A program made the translations under genes and the position numbers. Shown piece after piece: positions 24,806 through 34,363 of a stretch of 41,411 bases of DNA. The notes under the pieces were generated by a model. It saw nothing but the letters and a program-made list of their open reading frames with translations, searched no databases and had not been told where the DNA came from. Source of the DNA: Chitinophaga pinensis. GTDB taxonomy: Bacteria > Bacteroidota > Bacteroidia > Chitinophagales > CAMDFR01. The DNA is taken from NCBI GenBank assembly GCA_945860705.1, contig CAMART010000027.1, positions 1 to 41,411 on the forward strand, written 5' to 3'. How positions within the stretch are numbered: the stretch's first letter is position 1; every line of letters starts with the position of its first letter.

Positions 24806-25159
24806 ATGCTCGGACAATATTTAATATCAATCCAACACCCAGACAAACAAGCTGACTGGTTCATTTTACATACAGACAAAGGTTCATATGATTTAAAGCT
24901 TGGTGGAATTAAAAAAACTAATTCAATAAGCAAAGGCCAATTAATTAAATTACCTTTTGAAAAAGCGAAAATCACTAGAACTTTGACTAACGACTTCAGT
25001 GTTTATATAGAGCTGGATAATGATTATTGCATTGTTCATTCAGATACATTTATTTATGGTAATGGAGAAATCTCATTTGAGGTTTATATATATAATAATG
25101 AATCTTATATTAATGACGGTGGACTTGAGGGAATGTTTGCAATAAAATCATATGACTAA
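24806..25159 (+). CDS. Unknown 117-residue protein (possible cassette gene)
   Basis: No family recognised. No signal peptide. The sequence is beta-rich and acidic in its second half (repeated Tyr/Asp/Glu strands such as DFSVYIELDNDYCIVHSD). It begins 26 bases after the TTAGCTG box of the attC-like site and reads away from it, the position of the next cassette gene. The expected closing attC is not found after the stop; instead there are two unrelated perfect hairpins at 25182-25224. Function not assigned. Confidence 0.6.
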   Translation: MLGQYLISIQHPDKQADWFILHTDKGSYDLKLGGIKKTNSISKGQLIKLPFEKAKITRTLTNDFSVYIELDNDYCIVHSDTFIYGNGEISFEVYIYNNESYINDGGLEGMFAIKSYD

Positions 25160-25181
25160 TTCAGCTTGTGGTTGTTATCTT

Positions 25182-25224
25182 GACCAATCCACTATTATTG
25201 GTCGGTCATTCCGAATGTTCGGAA
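25182..25224 (+). repeat. Two adjacent perfect inverted repeats
   Basis: GACCAAT (25182-25188) pairs with ATTGGTC (25197-25203) around an 8-base loop. TTCCGAA (25209-25215) pairs with TTCGGAA (25218-25224) around TG. They lie 22 bases after the stop of the unknown gene. Could be a terminator without T-run, a protein-binding site or a REP remnant. Confidence 0.5.
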
Positions 25225-25290
25225 GTCCAACCTTAGGCAGGATTTAAAATAAAATTATTAATTTCGTTACTACAAAACCAAATTATCCTC

Positions 25291-25974
25291 ATGAGATTTT
25301 ATATACTATTTTTTTTCATCATTATATTTAATAACCAAACTATATATGCAAAAACACATATTGTTGAGGGATATTATATTGATTTAAATGATAAAAAAAT
25401 TGAAGTATCATTTGAAATTAAAACATATGAAGAAGATTCAAAAGTATCAATTGCTGATATTCAAGAGCGAATTATAGTAATTGAAAACAATAAAAAGTTC
25501 AAATTATGGCCTTATATGGCAAAAGAAATCTCATTTAATTTTAATGATAAAAACTATATATTATATTCTAAATGTTTAGAATGTTTATGTTTAGCTTGCC
25601 CAGATACACTTCAAAATAACTTTTTTTTGATTAAAAAAATTGCTGGAATTGTATCTTTATATTCAATTGAAGAAACTTCTTCAGGCAAAGGAGTTGGTGC
25701 AGATTTAATTGCTAGGACATCATTAAACAATAATCCTATTAAACGAGAATTAACTTATATACTTCAAAAAAATAATGATAAATTAATCTTTTTAAATCTA
25801 TATGATGAAAAATTATACTTTTTAAATCTACATATAGTGAGTACTGAATATAAAGCCGAATTATTAAAATACTTTTCTGATTGCAGTATTGCACTAGATA
25901 TGATTAAATCAAAAGATTTTATATATTTAAAAATTCCTGAACTAGTAAATTTATATAATTCAAATTGTAAGTAA
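25291..25974 (+). CDS. Exported protein of unknown function
   Basis: 227 residues. Signal peptide MRFYILFFFIIIFNNQTIYA. The mature part opens HIVEGYYIDLNDKKIEVSFEIKT, a beta pattern common at the start of uncharacterised Bacteroidota envelope proteins. A four-cysteine cluster, KCLECLCLACPD (near 94-105), could bind metal or form disulfides. A near-consensus -7 box (TAATTTCG, 25259-25266) lies 24 bases upstream. No lipobox. The gene converges on the E1 gene. Function not assigned. Confidence 0.7.
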   Translation: MRFYILFFFIIIFNNQTIYAKTHIVEGYYIDLNDKKIEVSFEIKTYEEDSKVSIADIQERIIVIENNKKFKLWPYMAKEISFNFNDKNYILYSKCLECLCLACPDTLQNNFFLIKKIAGIVSLYSIEETSSGKGVGADLIARTSLNNNPIKRELTYILQKNNDKLIFLNLYDEKLYFLNLHIVSTEYKAELLKYFSDCSIALDMIKSKDFIYLKIPELVNLYNSNCK

Positions 25975-26008
25975 ATACTTTCAGAATAAAATATTCTCCA
26001 TTCTAATT

Positions 26009-28084
26009 TTAATAATTCAGCATTTCCTCAATCGCTTCTTCCACCATACTTACATTGGGTAGCATTGCAAACTCGAGGGTGCTATTGAGCGGGATAGCGG
26101 GCGTATTTACTGAGCCGATGATTTTCACTGGTGCATCCATATACTGAAAACACTCCGTAGAGATTCTACCTGCAAGTGATTCTGCAAAAGAATTAGAAAT
26201 TGTTTCTTCGGTGAGCACGATACATTTACCGTGTTTTTTCACAGTAGAATATACCATCTCTATATCTAATGGATTGAGGGTGCGTAGGTCTATTATTTCT
26301 ACTTGTCCTTCATAATTTTTGCTGGCGTTGAGTGCCCAATGTACGCCCATACCATAGGTGATGATACACAAAGTATTTCCTTCGTCTAGTGCATCACTAG
26401 AAGCCACTTGTGCAATACTCGCTTTGCCAAGTGGTATCATATAATCTTCATCTGGCTCTATAGTTTTAGCCGCATCGGTACCTTTTACTTTGCTCCAATA
26501 AAGCCCTTTGTGCTCTAGTATCACTACCGGATTGGGGTCATAAAATGCCGCTTTCATCAATCCTTTCATATCTGCAGCGTTAGATGGATAGACTACTTTT
26601 ATTCCTTTTATCTGTAGCAAAACAGACTCTACACTACTACTGTGGTAGGGTCCACCACTTCCGTATGCACCTATGGGCACACGTATGAGTGACTGTACCG
26701 GCCATTTGCCATTGCTCAGATAGCACGAACGGCTCAGCTCTGTAAATAACTGATTTAATCCTGGCCAAACATAATCTGCAAATTGAACTTCTACGATTGG
26801 TTTGCAACCTGTAGCGCTCATACCAGCCGTGCTACCTATGATATAGGCTTCTTGTATGGGAGTATTGAATACTCGTTTATCTCCATATTTTTTGGCTAGT
26901 AATGCTGCTTCTCTAAATACTCCTCCTAGCTCCCCTCCTACATCTTGTCCATAGAGTAGCGAATCATTATGTTTGATGAGTATTTCTTCTACAGCATGCA
27001 GTGCCGCATCTACCATCACTACTTTATCTCGTCCTTCTGGCTCACGTATTCCTTGTTCTTCGGTGATAGGTGTTGGTGCAAATATATGTTGGGTGAGTTC
27101 TTCTTTGTCTGGATCAGGCTCTAGTTGTGCTCTTTCAAAATCTTCTAAAACATCTTCTCTAGCTCGTTCTTCTATTTTCACTATCTCGCTTTCTGTCAAA
27201 AACTCTTGAAGCGATCTTCTCAATTTTGGATAGGGATCTTTTTTCATATGAGCTTCAAGGTCGTCTCTATACCATTCTTTGCGCACTCCTGAGGTATGAT
27301 GATTGAGCAAAGGCACTTTAGCATGAATCAAATAAGGCTTTCTGAAAAAACGCACTTTTTGTAAAACACTTTTCAAGGTATCGTAGCACGTTTCAAAATC
27401 TGTACCATCTATACTTACTACATTTAATCCTTTAAAACCTTTGGCATATTCTGCTGCATCCATAGCTCTTATTTCACGAGCATTGGCACTGATATCCCAT
27501 TCATTGTCTTGCACTAAGTAGATGATAGGATACTGATGCAGTACGGCCATCTGAAAAGCCTCTGCTATCTCGCCTTCTGTGATAGCTCCATCGCCCAACG
27601 AACAGATGACTACTGGCTCTTCGCCACTTTTATATCGTTTTATATTTTGTTCTTCTAGATATTTGATACCCTGTGCAGCACCTGTAGCGGGTATCACTTG
27701 CATACCTGTGGCACTACTTTGGTGAGGTATTTTTGGCTTATCTTTTCTCCTACTACTTGGGTGGCAATAGTATGTTCTACCACCAGAAAAAGGATCTGTT
27801 TTTTTTGCCATCAATTGCAACATCAATTCAAAGGGAGAATAGCCCATACCGAGCATCATGCTATCATCTCTATAATATGGATATACAAAATCATTGGGTA
27901 TCAATTGTAGTGCACAAGCTAGTTGTATAGCTTCGTGTCCTCTACTTGTAGCATGAACGTACTTTTGAGTGATTTCTCTTTTCTCTTCGTAGAGTTCTGT
28001 CATAGCTTTGGCAGTGGCCATTAGCTTAAAAGCTCTTACTAAAACTTCCTTATCTACTTTGTTTTTTTGTAGCGTCGACTCCAT
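26009..28084 (-). CDS. 2-oxoacid dehydrogenase E1, fused alpha and beta subunits
   Basis: 691 residues. Residues ~15-330 are the E1-alpha part with the thiamine diphosphate motif GDGAITEG (164-171) ending at Asn194 in QDNEWDISA. Residues ~350-691 are E1-beta (LLYGQDVGGELGGVFREA, VEVQFADYVWPG, RVPIGAYGSGGPYHSS). This is the fused form usual in Bacteroidota for branched-chain 2-oxoacid or related dehydrogenases, which decarboxylate the 2-oxoacid and pass the acyl group to E2. E2 and E3 genes are not adjacent. A second, different E1 fusion begins at 40630, so the genome has at least two. Exact substrate not determinable. Confidence 0.92.
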   Translation of the reverse strand: MESTLQKNKVDKEVLVRAFKLMATAKAMTELYEEKREITQKYVHATSRGHEAIQLACALQLIPNDFVYPYYRDDSMMLGMGYSPFELMLQLMAKKTDPFSGGRTYYCHPSSRRKDKPKIPHQSSATGMQVIPATGAAQGIKYLEEQNIKRYKSGEEPVVICSLGDGAITEGEIAEAFQMAVLHQYPIIYLVQDNEWDISANAREIRAMDAAEYAKGFKGLNVVSIDGTDFETCYDTLKSVLQKVRFFRKPYLIHAKVPLLNHHTSGVRKEWYRDDLEAHMKKDPYPKLRRSLQEFLTESEIVKIEERAREDVLEDFERAQLEPDPDKEELTQHIFAPTPITEEQGIREPEGRDKVVMVDAALHAVEEILIKHNDSLLYGQDVGGELGGVFREAALLAKKYGDKRVFNTPIQEAYIIGSTAGMSATGCKPIVEVQFADYVWPGLNQLFTELSRSCYLSNGKWPVQSLIRVPIGAYGSGGPYHSSSVESVLLQIKGIKVVYPSNAADMKGLMKAAFYDPNPVVILEHKGLYWSKVKGTDAAKTIEPDEDYMIPLGKASIAQVASSDALDEGNTLCIITYGMGVHWALNASKNYEGQVEIIDLRTLNPLDIEMVYSTVKKHGKCIVLTEETISNSFAESLAGRISTECFQYMDAPVKIIGSVNTPAIPLNSTLEFAMLPNVSMVEEAIEEMLNY

Positions 28085-28222
28085 ATATAGCTAATAAATG
28101 TAAAGTAAAGGTAATGAATTATGTAAAATTAGCCATTCATATTATTCACATGGAATGAATAATGTTGAAAGTAAGTAATTCAATATATTTGTTTTGTATC
28201 TCTGGTTTTTAAGTTAATTAAT

Positions 28223-28230
28223 TATATTTG
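28223..28230 (+). promoter_or_regulatory. -7 box TATATTTG three bases before ATG (leaderless)
   Basis: Sequence TATATTTG-GCT-ATG. It also shows that a TTG at 28228 lies inside the promoter, so the start is ATG 28234. Confidence 0.5.
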
Positions 28231-28233
28231 GCT

Positions 28234-29511
28234 ATGAAATATCTAGTATTATTCTTATCAATTATATTTATTAATGATATATATGCTAGCATCATTGAGA
28301 AAAATGATTATTTAATCTATTTGCCAAAAAACTATGTAGAAACAAAAAGTTATCCTTTAGTTTTTTTCTGCGACCCTCATGGCTCTGGAGTTTATCCTAT
28401 TAATTTATATAAAGATTTAGCCGATAGTTTTGAATATATTTTAGTAGGGAGTAATATATGTAAAAATGGTGCTGATATTATTTTATGTGAAGCACATATT
28501 CGTAAAACGATTGAAGAAATGTTTAGCAGTTATCATATACTGAAACAAAATGTATCTATTGCTGGATTTTCTGGTGGTGCCTATTATACTTATCATATGG
28601 CACATTTTTCAACATATTTTAAAAGTATTATTATAAGTGGCACTCCAATAAGACCGATTCAAATAGAACCCTATCCAAATATTTTGTGCTTTGCCGGTAA
28701 TGCTGATATGAATTATACCGATTTAATGGCTTTGGATAATAAATTGAAAGAAGTCAGTTATCCTTCCAAATATTTCACTATAGAATACAATGGTAAACAT
28801 GAATGGCCAGACGCAACTACTTTTTATGATGCATTTATTTTTTTAAATTCGATGTATTGTTATGCATGTAAAATAAGTCGAAATGAAACAGCATTTTTAA
28901 AAGTAAATCAAGAAAAAAACTATACAAGTGAATATGAAAAGATGATGAACTATAAAAAAATTATCTTTATGCTAGATAGTACTGGCGCTGTAGATGACAT
29001 AAAAAAATATTATACTCAAAATATTACTAATAAAGAATATCTAGCAGAAAAAACAAAAAGAGAAGAATATATCTATCTCGAAAGCAAACAAAAAAAGATG
29101 TATTTAGATAAATTAAAAAATGAATATGATACTATTTATTGGAAAAACGAAGTAATAAAATTAAACGACCCTACGGGTAAAAATAGCTATGAATTAGCTA
29201 TGAACAGACGATTGCATAGATTTCTGAGCCTTGTAGGATATAGCTATAGCGATAGAATGCTGACTAGCGACAAACTAGATTTAGCAGAAATGATATTGCA
29301 TATTTATAAAATAGTAGACCCTTCAAATCCAGATGTAGCCTATCTGAGCGCAATTTATTATATCAAAAAAAATGACCCAACTGCATGTATTTCCTCTTTA
29401 AAAGAATGTATAAAACTAGGTTATACTAATATAGATAAACTAAAAAATGAGGAGAATTTTAGAGGGATAAAAGAAAGTGAGGAATTTATAAATATTTTTT
29501 CAAAAAAATAA
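28234..29511 (+). CDS. Exported alpha/beta hydrolase-like protein with TPR-like C-terminal part
   Basis: 425 residues from ATG 28234, with signal peptide MKYLVLFLSIIFINDIYA. Residues ~20-215 follow the alpha/beta-hydrolase (esterase/PHB-depolymerase-like) order: LIYLPKNYV, then SYPLVFFCDPHGSG, the nucleophile elbow GFSGGA, an acidic strand ILCFAGNADMNY, and the His in GKHEWPD. The second half is helical with a long charged stretch (~235-310) and a closing tetratricopeptide-like region (PDVAYLSAIYYIKKND). Inferred periplasmic or surface esterase; substrate unknown. The tRNA-Leu gene follows on the other strand. Confidence 0.72.
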   Translation: MKYLVLFLSIIFINDIYASIIEKNDYLIYLPKNYVETKSYPLVFFCDPHGSGVYPINLYKDLADSFEYILVGSNICKNGADIILCEAHIRKTIEEMFSSYHILKQNVSIAGFSGGAYYTYHMAHFSTYFKSIIISGTPIRPIQIEPYPNILCFAGNADMNYTDLMALDNKLKEVSYPSKYFTIEYNGKHEWPDATTFYDAFIFLNSMYCYACKISRNETAFLKVNQEKNYTSEYEKMMNYKKIIFMLDSTGAVDDIKKYYTQNITNKEYLAEKTKREEYIYLESKQKKMYLDKLKNEYDTIYWKNEVIKLNDPTGKNSYELAMNRRLHRFLSLVGYSYSDRMLTSDKLDLAEMILHIYKIVDPSNPDVAYLSAIYYIKKNDPTACISSLKECIKLGYTNIDKLKNEENFRGIKESEEFINIFSKK

Positions 29512-29513
29512 AG

Positions 29514-29597
29514 TGCCCACGACAAGATTCGAACCTGCACACCGTTGCCGGCTCCACCCCCTCAAGATGGCGTGTCTACCAATTTCACCACGTGGGC
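29514..29597 (-). tRNA. tRNA-Leu, anticodon GAG
   Basis: 84 nt. On the minus strand, acceptor arms GCCCACG (29597-29591) and CGTGGGC pair fully, with discriminator A at 29514. The D region contains AAATTGGTAGAC. Anticodon stem CCATC/GGTGG encloses loop TTGAGGG, so the anticodon is GAG (plus-strand bases 29561-29563), reading CUU/CUC. The long variable arm (CCG-GCAA-CGG) is typical of leucine tRNAs. T-loop TTCGAAT is intact. The 3' CCA is not encoded. Confidence 0.96.
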
Positions 29598-29610
29598 TTT
29601 ATTTATAGCA

Positions 29611-29618
29611 CAAAGATA
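29611..29618 (-). promoter_or_regulatory. -7 box TATCTTTG for tRNA-Leu
   Basis: Minus strand matches TAnnTTTG, 13 bases upstream of the mature tRNA 5' end. Confidence 0.45.
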
Positions 29619-29667
29619 GTATAGTTTTACAAAAAAATTCATAGTTTTATACTTAGAAAAGAATAAA

Positions 29668-30519
29668 ATGATAATCATCTGTGAAAGTGGCTCAACAAAA
29701 GCCGACTGGATATTAATAAACAAAGAATCGAAACAGCAAACTGACACTATTGGAATAAACCCATTATTTCATAATGAGAGTCAGATAATTGATATTATAA
29801 AATCAAATGAACTATTGATTTCAAAAGCTGGAGAAATATCCAAAATATTTTTTTATGGCACAAGTTGCTCCAATGAAGATAAAGTGAATAGAGTTACCAA
29901 TGCTCTAAAATCAATATTCACTAATGCACAAATAGTAGAGGTAAAACATGACTTGGATGGTGCCGCATTTGCTGTATCTAAAACAGATGAAATATCTATA
30001 GTGAATATCATAGGAACTGGCTCTAACTCTTGTCTTTTTGACGGAAAAAATATCATAGACCAAATAGGTGGAAATGGCTATATACTTAGCGATGAGGCTA
30101 GTGGTGCTTATTTTGGCAAACGACTTTGCGGAGATTATTTGATAAAGATGATGCCTACTGAAATCATCCATTATTTTGAAAATGAACTAAAAGTAGATAG
30201 AGATATAGTCATCAATAAAGTATATAGAGAAGCAAATGCAAATGTATACTTGGCTAGTTATGCGCATATTCTTTCTAAATTTTCAGATACTGAATATATT
30301 CAACAACTGATATATAGTGGCTTTGATGAATTTATGAAAAAACATGTTTGTAGATTTGATAACTATGAGAAATATCCTGTGCATTTTATTGGCTCAATTG
30401 CCTTCTATTTTAGAGACGTTTTAAATAAAGTATGTATTGATAATCATGCACAATTGGGAAATATTATTCAGAAACCAATTGAAGGATTAGTAACCTATCA
30501 CCAAGCAGATATAGACTAA
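29668..30519 (+). CDS. BadF/BadG/BcrA/BcrD-type ATPase, probable N-acetylglucosamine kinase-like
   Basis: 283 residues of the sugar-kinase/Hsp70/actin fold. Phosphate-1 loop ICESGSTKADW at the N-terminus, phosphate-2 loop NIIGTGSNSCLFDG, then IGGNGYILSDEASGAYFGKRL, the signature of the small Bacteroidota BadF-type kinases annotated as N-acetylglucosamine kinases. No Fe-S cysteines of the benzoyl-CoA reductase activators. Inferred role: phosphorylating an amino sugar, for example in murein recycling. Its stop overlaps the next ATG by one base, so it heads a coupled run. Confidence 0.82.
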   Translation: MIIICESGSTKADWILINKESKQQTDTIGINPLFHNESQIIDIIKSNELLISKAGEISKIFFYGTSCSNEDKVNRVTNALKSIFTNAQIVEVKHDLDGAAFAVSKTDEISIVNIIGTGSNSCLFDGKNIIDQIGGNGYILSDEASGAYFGKRLCGDYLIKMMPTEIIHYFENELKVDRDIVINKVYREANANVYLASYAHILSKFSDTEYIQQLIYSGFDEFMKKHVCRFDNYEKYPVHFIGSIAFYFRDVLNKVCIDNHAQLGNIIQKPIEGLVTYHQADID

Positions 30520-31406
30520 TGAAAAAAATATCTTTTATAGCACTACTTGTCCTTTCTAGTTGTATTGTTTTTGCTCAATCACTAGTAAAAAACCAGTATA
30601 AATCTGCTTTATTACTAAATGATTCCACCATTTATTCAATAAATGACATACCAACTATTCAAGCTATTCAATATGCTAGCAAAGAAATCGGTTATCATGC
30701 ATTTTATAAAGAAAGTCATTTACTTCACGCTACTTTTATTAAAAAAGATGAGTTTTTTATATTTGAAGAATATGACCAAAGTGGTAATATAATATCTAAA
30801 GGTAAATTATTACAAAACGTGATGTATTGCAAAAAAGATAGTCATTCCATTATGTCTCCTATCACATTAAAAGAAATAGAAAAACACATCACTTGTTATT
30901 ACAACCTAATAAAGATAGGTCAATGGGAATATAATTATAATGATATAAAAACTAAAGGCAATTACTTTAATGGCAAAAAAGATGGTATTTGGAAAACCTA
31001 TGTAAATGATAATCGTCTTTCAAATATCAGTACTTATAAAATGGATAGCATTGTGAGTGATTCTAATATAAACTCTGTAAATAACTACACTAAAGATAGC
31101 CTGAGCAATCTATTAAATTCAACTTGGTATGTTACACCAATAAATAAAAAATCAGCAACTTTTATTTTTGAGAAAAACACCAACGATTATACGTTTGATT
31201 ATACACTCAAAATCAACAACGATAATCTTTTTGAAAAGAGTTATAAATTCAAAATAGACAATACTCCAAATAACTTTACAGGAAATTGGAGGTTAAATGA
31301 TGATAAATCAGTAACTTTAACATATAATAATAAAGAAATAATTCTATATATTTTATATATAGATAATAAAGAAATAATAATAAAAGAAACAAATAATAAA
31401 ATTTAA
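30519..31406 (+). CDS. Exported protein with MORN-like motif and lipocalin-like tail
   Basis: 295 residues. Signal peptide MKKISFIALLVLSSCIVFAQ; a Cys at 15 could be a lipobox, but the AQ cleavage site is likelier. The middle holds a MORN/YwqK-like motif (GNYFNGKKDGIWKTYV, around 147-162). The C-terminal ~95 residues (LLNSTWYVTP, then NFTGNWRLNDDKSVTLTY) resemble lipocalin-like beta-barrel domains in Bacteroidota lipoproteins. Translation is coupled to the kinase upstream, and the peptidase gene is 3 bases downstream. Function unknown. Confidence 0.7.
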   Translation: MKKISFIALLVLSSCIVFAQSLVKNQYKSALLLNDSTIYSINDIPTIQAIQYASKEIGYHAFYKESHLLHATFIKKDEFFIFEEYDQSGNIISKGKLLQNVMYCKKDSHSIMSPITLKEIEKHITCYYNLIKIGQWEYNYNDIKTKGNYFNGKKDGIWKTYVNDNRLSNISTYKMDSIVSDSNINSVNNYTKDSLSNLLNSTWYVTPINKKSATFIFEKNTNDYTFDYTLKINNDNLFEKSYKFKIDNTPNNFTGNWRLNDDKSVTLTYNNKEIILYILYIDNKEIIIKETNNKI

Positions 31407-31409
31407 ATT

Positions 31410-34343
31410 ATGATTAAAAAGTTTTTATCAGTATTCATTCTTAGTATCGTATTTTTTATTGTAAATGCTCAAACAAAATACGAATGGAAAGAAGCTACAT
31501 CTAATGGATACACCTACAAATACGTAGCTAATGATCCGATGCAAGCTAGATATTACACATTGAAAAATGGACTCACTGTGATATTATCTGTAAATAAAGA
31601 AGAACCAAGACTGCAAACTTTAATTGCTACAAAAGCTGGTAGCAAAAATGATCCTGCTGACCATACAGGCTTGGCTCACTACTTAGAGCATATGCTATTC
31701 AAAGGAACTGACCAATATGGAAGTAAAGACTGGAGTATGGAAAAACCACAATTAGATATCATAGAAAATCTTTATGAGCAATACAACTCAACAAAAGATG
31801 AAGCTAAAAGAAAAGAAATATATCATAGAATAGACTCTGTAAGTGGCTATGCTTCAAAGTTTGCCATAGCAAATGAATATGATAAACTGATGAGTAATAT
31901 TGGTGCAAAAGGCACAAATGCGTTTACATCATTTGAACAAACTGTATACGTAAATGATATCCCAACTAATCAAATAGATAAATGGCTTGCTGTAGAAGCA
32001 GAGAGATTTAGAAATCCAGTTTTAAGAATTTTTCATACAGAGCTTGAAGCTGTTTACGAAGAAAAAAACATAGGAATGGACGATGATGATACGAAAGTAT
32101 TTGAAACTCTTTTTGCAGAATTATTTAAAAGCCATAATTATGGTTTGCAAACTACTATTGGCACTATAGAGCATTTGAAAAATCCTTCATTGAAAGCGAT
32201 AAAAGAATATTATACTAAAAACTATGTACCAAATAATATGGCTATGATTATAGCAGGCGATATCAATCCAGATGAAATGATTACAAAAATCGATGCTAAA
32301 TTTTCTTATATGAAAAGGTCTCCAGTTGCTCCATATGTATTTAAACCAGAAGAAGCTATCACTAGCCCAAGAGAGAAAACTGTATATGGTCCTGATGCTG
32401 AATATTTACAAATGGCATTTAGATTTCCAGGTGCTTCTACCAAAGATGCACAATTATTGGATTTGATGAGTAGCATTCTCTCTAATGGTAGTGCAGGATT
32501 GATGGATAATAATTTAGTGCTAAAACAAAAAGTATTGGGTTGTAGTGCAGGCGCCTGGTCACTGAAAGATTATAGCGTACTCTTTATAGAAGGTCAAGCA
32601 AAAGAAGGTCAAAACTTAGAAGAAGTAAAAAAACTTTTGCTTCAAGAAATCAGTAATCTTAAAAAAGGAAACTTTGATGAGGCTATGATCAAAGCAGTAG
32701 TAGCTAACTATAAAAAACAGCAAATACAAAATAATGAAAGTAATGCAGGTAGAGCCTATACAATACTTAATTCATTTATTACTGAAACAAATTGGGCAGA
32801 TGTATTGAGCACACTAGATTATATGAATACATTGACCAAAAAAGATATCATGACTTTTGCCAATAAATATATGAATGACAACTATGTATGTATTTACAAA
32901 AAAATAGGAGAAGATAAAAATGTACAGAAAGTAGAGAAGCCACAAATTACTCCTGTAGAAGTAAACAGAGATGATCAATCTGCATTTTTAAAATCAATTA
33001 TTGATATGCCTGTAAAAGATGTAGAACCAGTATTTATCAATTTTGATGAAGATATAAAAAGAGGAACTGCAAACGGAGTTCAAGTATTGAGTGTACCAAA
33101 TAATAATAATGAATTATTTGATTTATACTATGTATTTGATATGGGAAAAAATAATGATAAAAAAATTCCTATAGCGGTAAACTATCTCAAATACTTAGGA
33201 ACTGACAAAATAAGTGCAGAAGAAATCAGTACAAGATTTTACAATCTAGCATGTGATTTTGATGTAAGTGCTAGTGATGATCAAGTGTATATTTCGTTGA
33301 GTGGACTACAAGAAAATTTTATTCCTGCTGTAGAATTATTTGAAAACTTACTTAAGAATGCAAAACCTGATGATGCTATTCTTAAAGGCATGATAGCTGA
33401 CATGATCAAAGAAAGACAAAACAATAAACTAGATAAAAATAAAATAACCTACGAAGCAATGTTGAACTATGCAACATACGGAAGTGCCAATCCTTATAAT
33501 GATGTATTAAACAATGAATCACTAAATGCTCTAAAAGCTTCTGAATTAACTGATATGGTTCATGGTTTGACGGGATATTCGCATAAAATTTTATACTATG
33601 GCCCTAAATCAGTGAATGATATAGCAACTATTCTTCAACAAAAACATATAGTACCAGCTACACTTAAACAAGTTCCTACTGCGCAAGAATATAAGTATCT
33701 AGATATCTCTAAAAGAGAAGTGAATTTTGTACACTTTCCAGAAATGAAACAAGCACAAATCATTTGGACTAGAAATGCAGGTGCATTTGAGCCAGTGCAA
33801 GTGCCATTGGCTACTATGTATAATGAATATTTTGGAAATGGGATGAGTGCGATAGTTTTTCAAACAATCAGAGAAAGTAAAGCATTGGCATACTCTACTT
33901 TTAGTAGTTTTAGAATACCTAGAAAAAAAGAAGATCAGTTTTCTATATTATCATATGTAGGCACACAATCTGATAAATATAAAGAAGCAATCAAGGCTAT
34001 GGATGAACTTCATAACGAGTTGCCTATGTCAGAAAAACTTTTTGAAACTGCAAAAATATCATTGAAAAACAGTATCAGTACTAGTAGAACAACAAAATCT
34101 GCAATATTATTTGCGTTCTTAAAAGCACAAAAACAAGGTATTGATTATGATATAAGAAGCAAAACATTTTCAAATATTAATAATTTCACTTTAGAGGATT
34201 TAAAAAGTTTTCATTCAAAATACTATAGCAATAAGCCATTTACAATAAGCATACTTGGTGATAACTCAAAACTACCAGCAACAGATTTAAGCAAACTTGG
34301 AAACGTAAAAAAACTAAGTCTTGAAGAGTTGTTTGGTTACTAA
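31410..34343 (+). CDS. Periplasmic M16 (pitrilysin/insulinase-type) zinc metalloprotease
   Basis: 977 residues with signal peptide MIKKFLSVFILSIVFFIVNA. The inverted zinc motif HYLEH lies at 90-94 within GLAHYLEHMLFKGT. The distal Glu ligand is in ELEAVYEEKN. The double M16 layout covers the whole length: an active N-terminal half, and a C-terminal half including EYFGNGMSAIVFQTIRESKALAYS, the substrate-binding R/Y segment. Expected to degrade peptides in the periplasm. It lies between a secreted unknown and the large adhesin in one run of same-strand genes. Confidence 0.92.
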   Translation: MIKKFLSVFILSIVFFIVNAQTKYEWKEATSNGYTYKYVANDPMQARYYTLKNGLTVILSVNKEEPRLQTLIATKAGSKNDPADHTGLAHYLEHMLFKGTDQYGSKDWSMEKPQLDIIENLYEQYNSTKDEAKRKEIYHRIDSVSGYASKFAIANEYDKLMSNIGAKGTNAFTSFEQTVYVNDIPTNQIDKWLAVEAERFRNPVLRIFHTELEAVYEEKNIGMDDDDTKVFETLFAELFKSHNYGLQTTIGTIEHLKNPSLKAIKEYYTKNYVPNNMAMIIAGDINPDEMITKIDAKFSYMKRSPVAPYVFKPEEAITSPREKTVYGPDAEYLQMAFRFPGASTKDAQLLDLMSSILSNGSAGLMDNNLVLKQKVLGCSAGAWSLKDYSVLFIEGQAKEGQNLEEVKKLLLQEISNLKKGNFDEAMIKAVVANYKKQQIQNNESNAGRAYTILNSFITETNWADVLSTLDYMNTLTKKDIMTFANKYMNDNYVCIYKKIGEDKNVQKVEKPQITPVEVNRDDQSAFLKSIIDMPVKDVEPVFINFDEDIKRGTANGVQVLSVPNNNNELFDLYYVFDMGKNNDKKIPIAVNYLKYLGTDKISAEEISTRFYNLACDFDVSASDDQVYISLSGLQENFIPAVELFENLLKNAKPDDAILKGMIADMIKERQNNKLDKNKITYEAMLNYATYGSANPYNDVLNNESLNALKASELTDMVHGLTGYSHKILYYGPKSVNDIATILQQKHIVPATLKQVPTAQEYKYLDISKREVNFVHFPEMKQAQIIWTRNAGAFEPVQVPLATMYNEYFGNGMSAIVFQTIRESKALAYSTFSSFRIPRKKEDQFSILSYVGTQSDKYKEAIKAMDELHNELPMSEKLFETAKISLKNSISTSRTTKSAILFAFLKAQKQGIDYDIRSKTFSNINNFTLEDLKSFHSKYYSNKPFTISILGDNSKLPATDLSKLGNVKKLSLEELFGY

Positions 34344-34363
34344 TATTTTTTAAATATTTAGAC

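Noticed and set aside
25983-25997. AGAATA-AAA-TATTCT as a terminator
   Set aside because: A purely AT-rich, very short stem; too weak to call in this composition.
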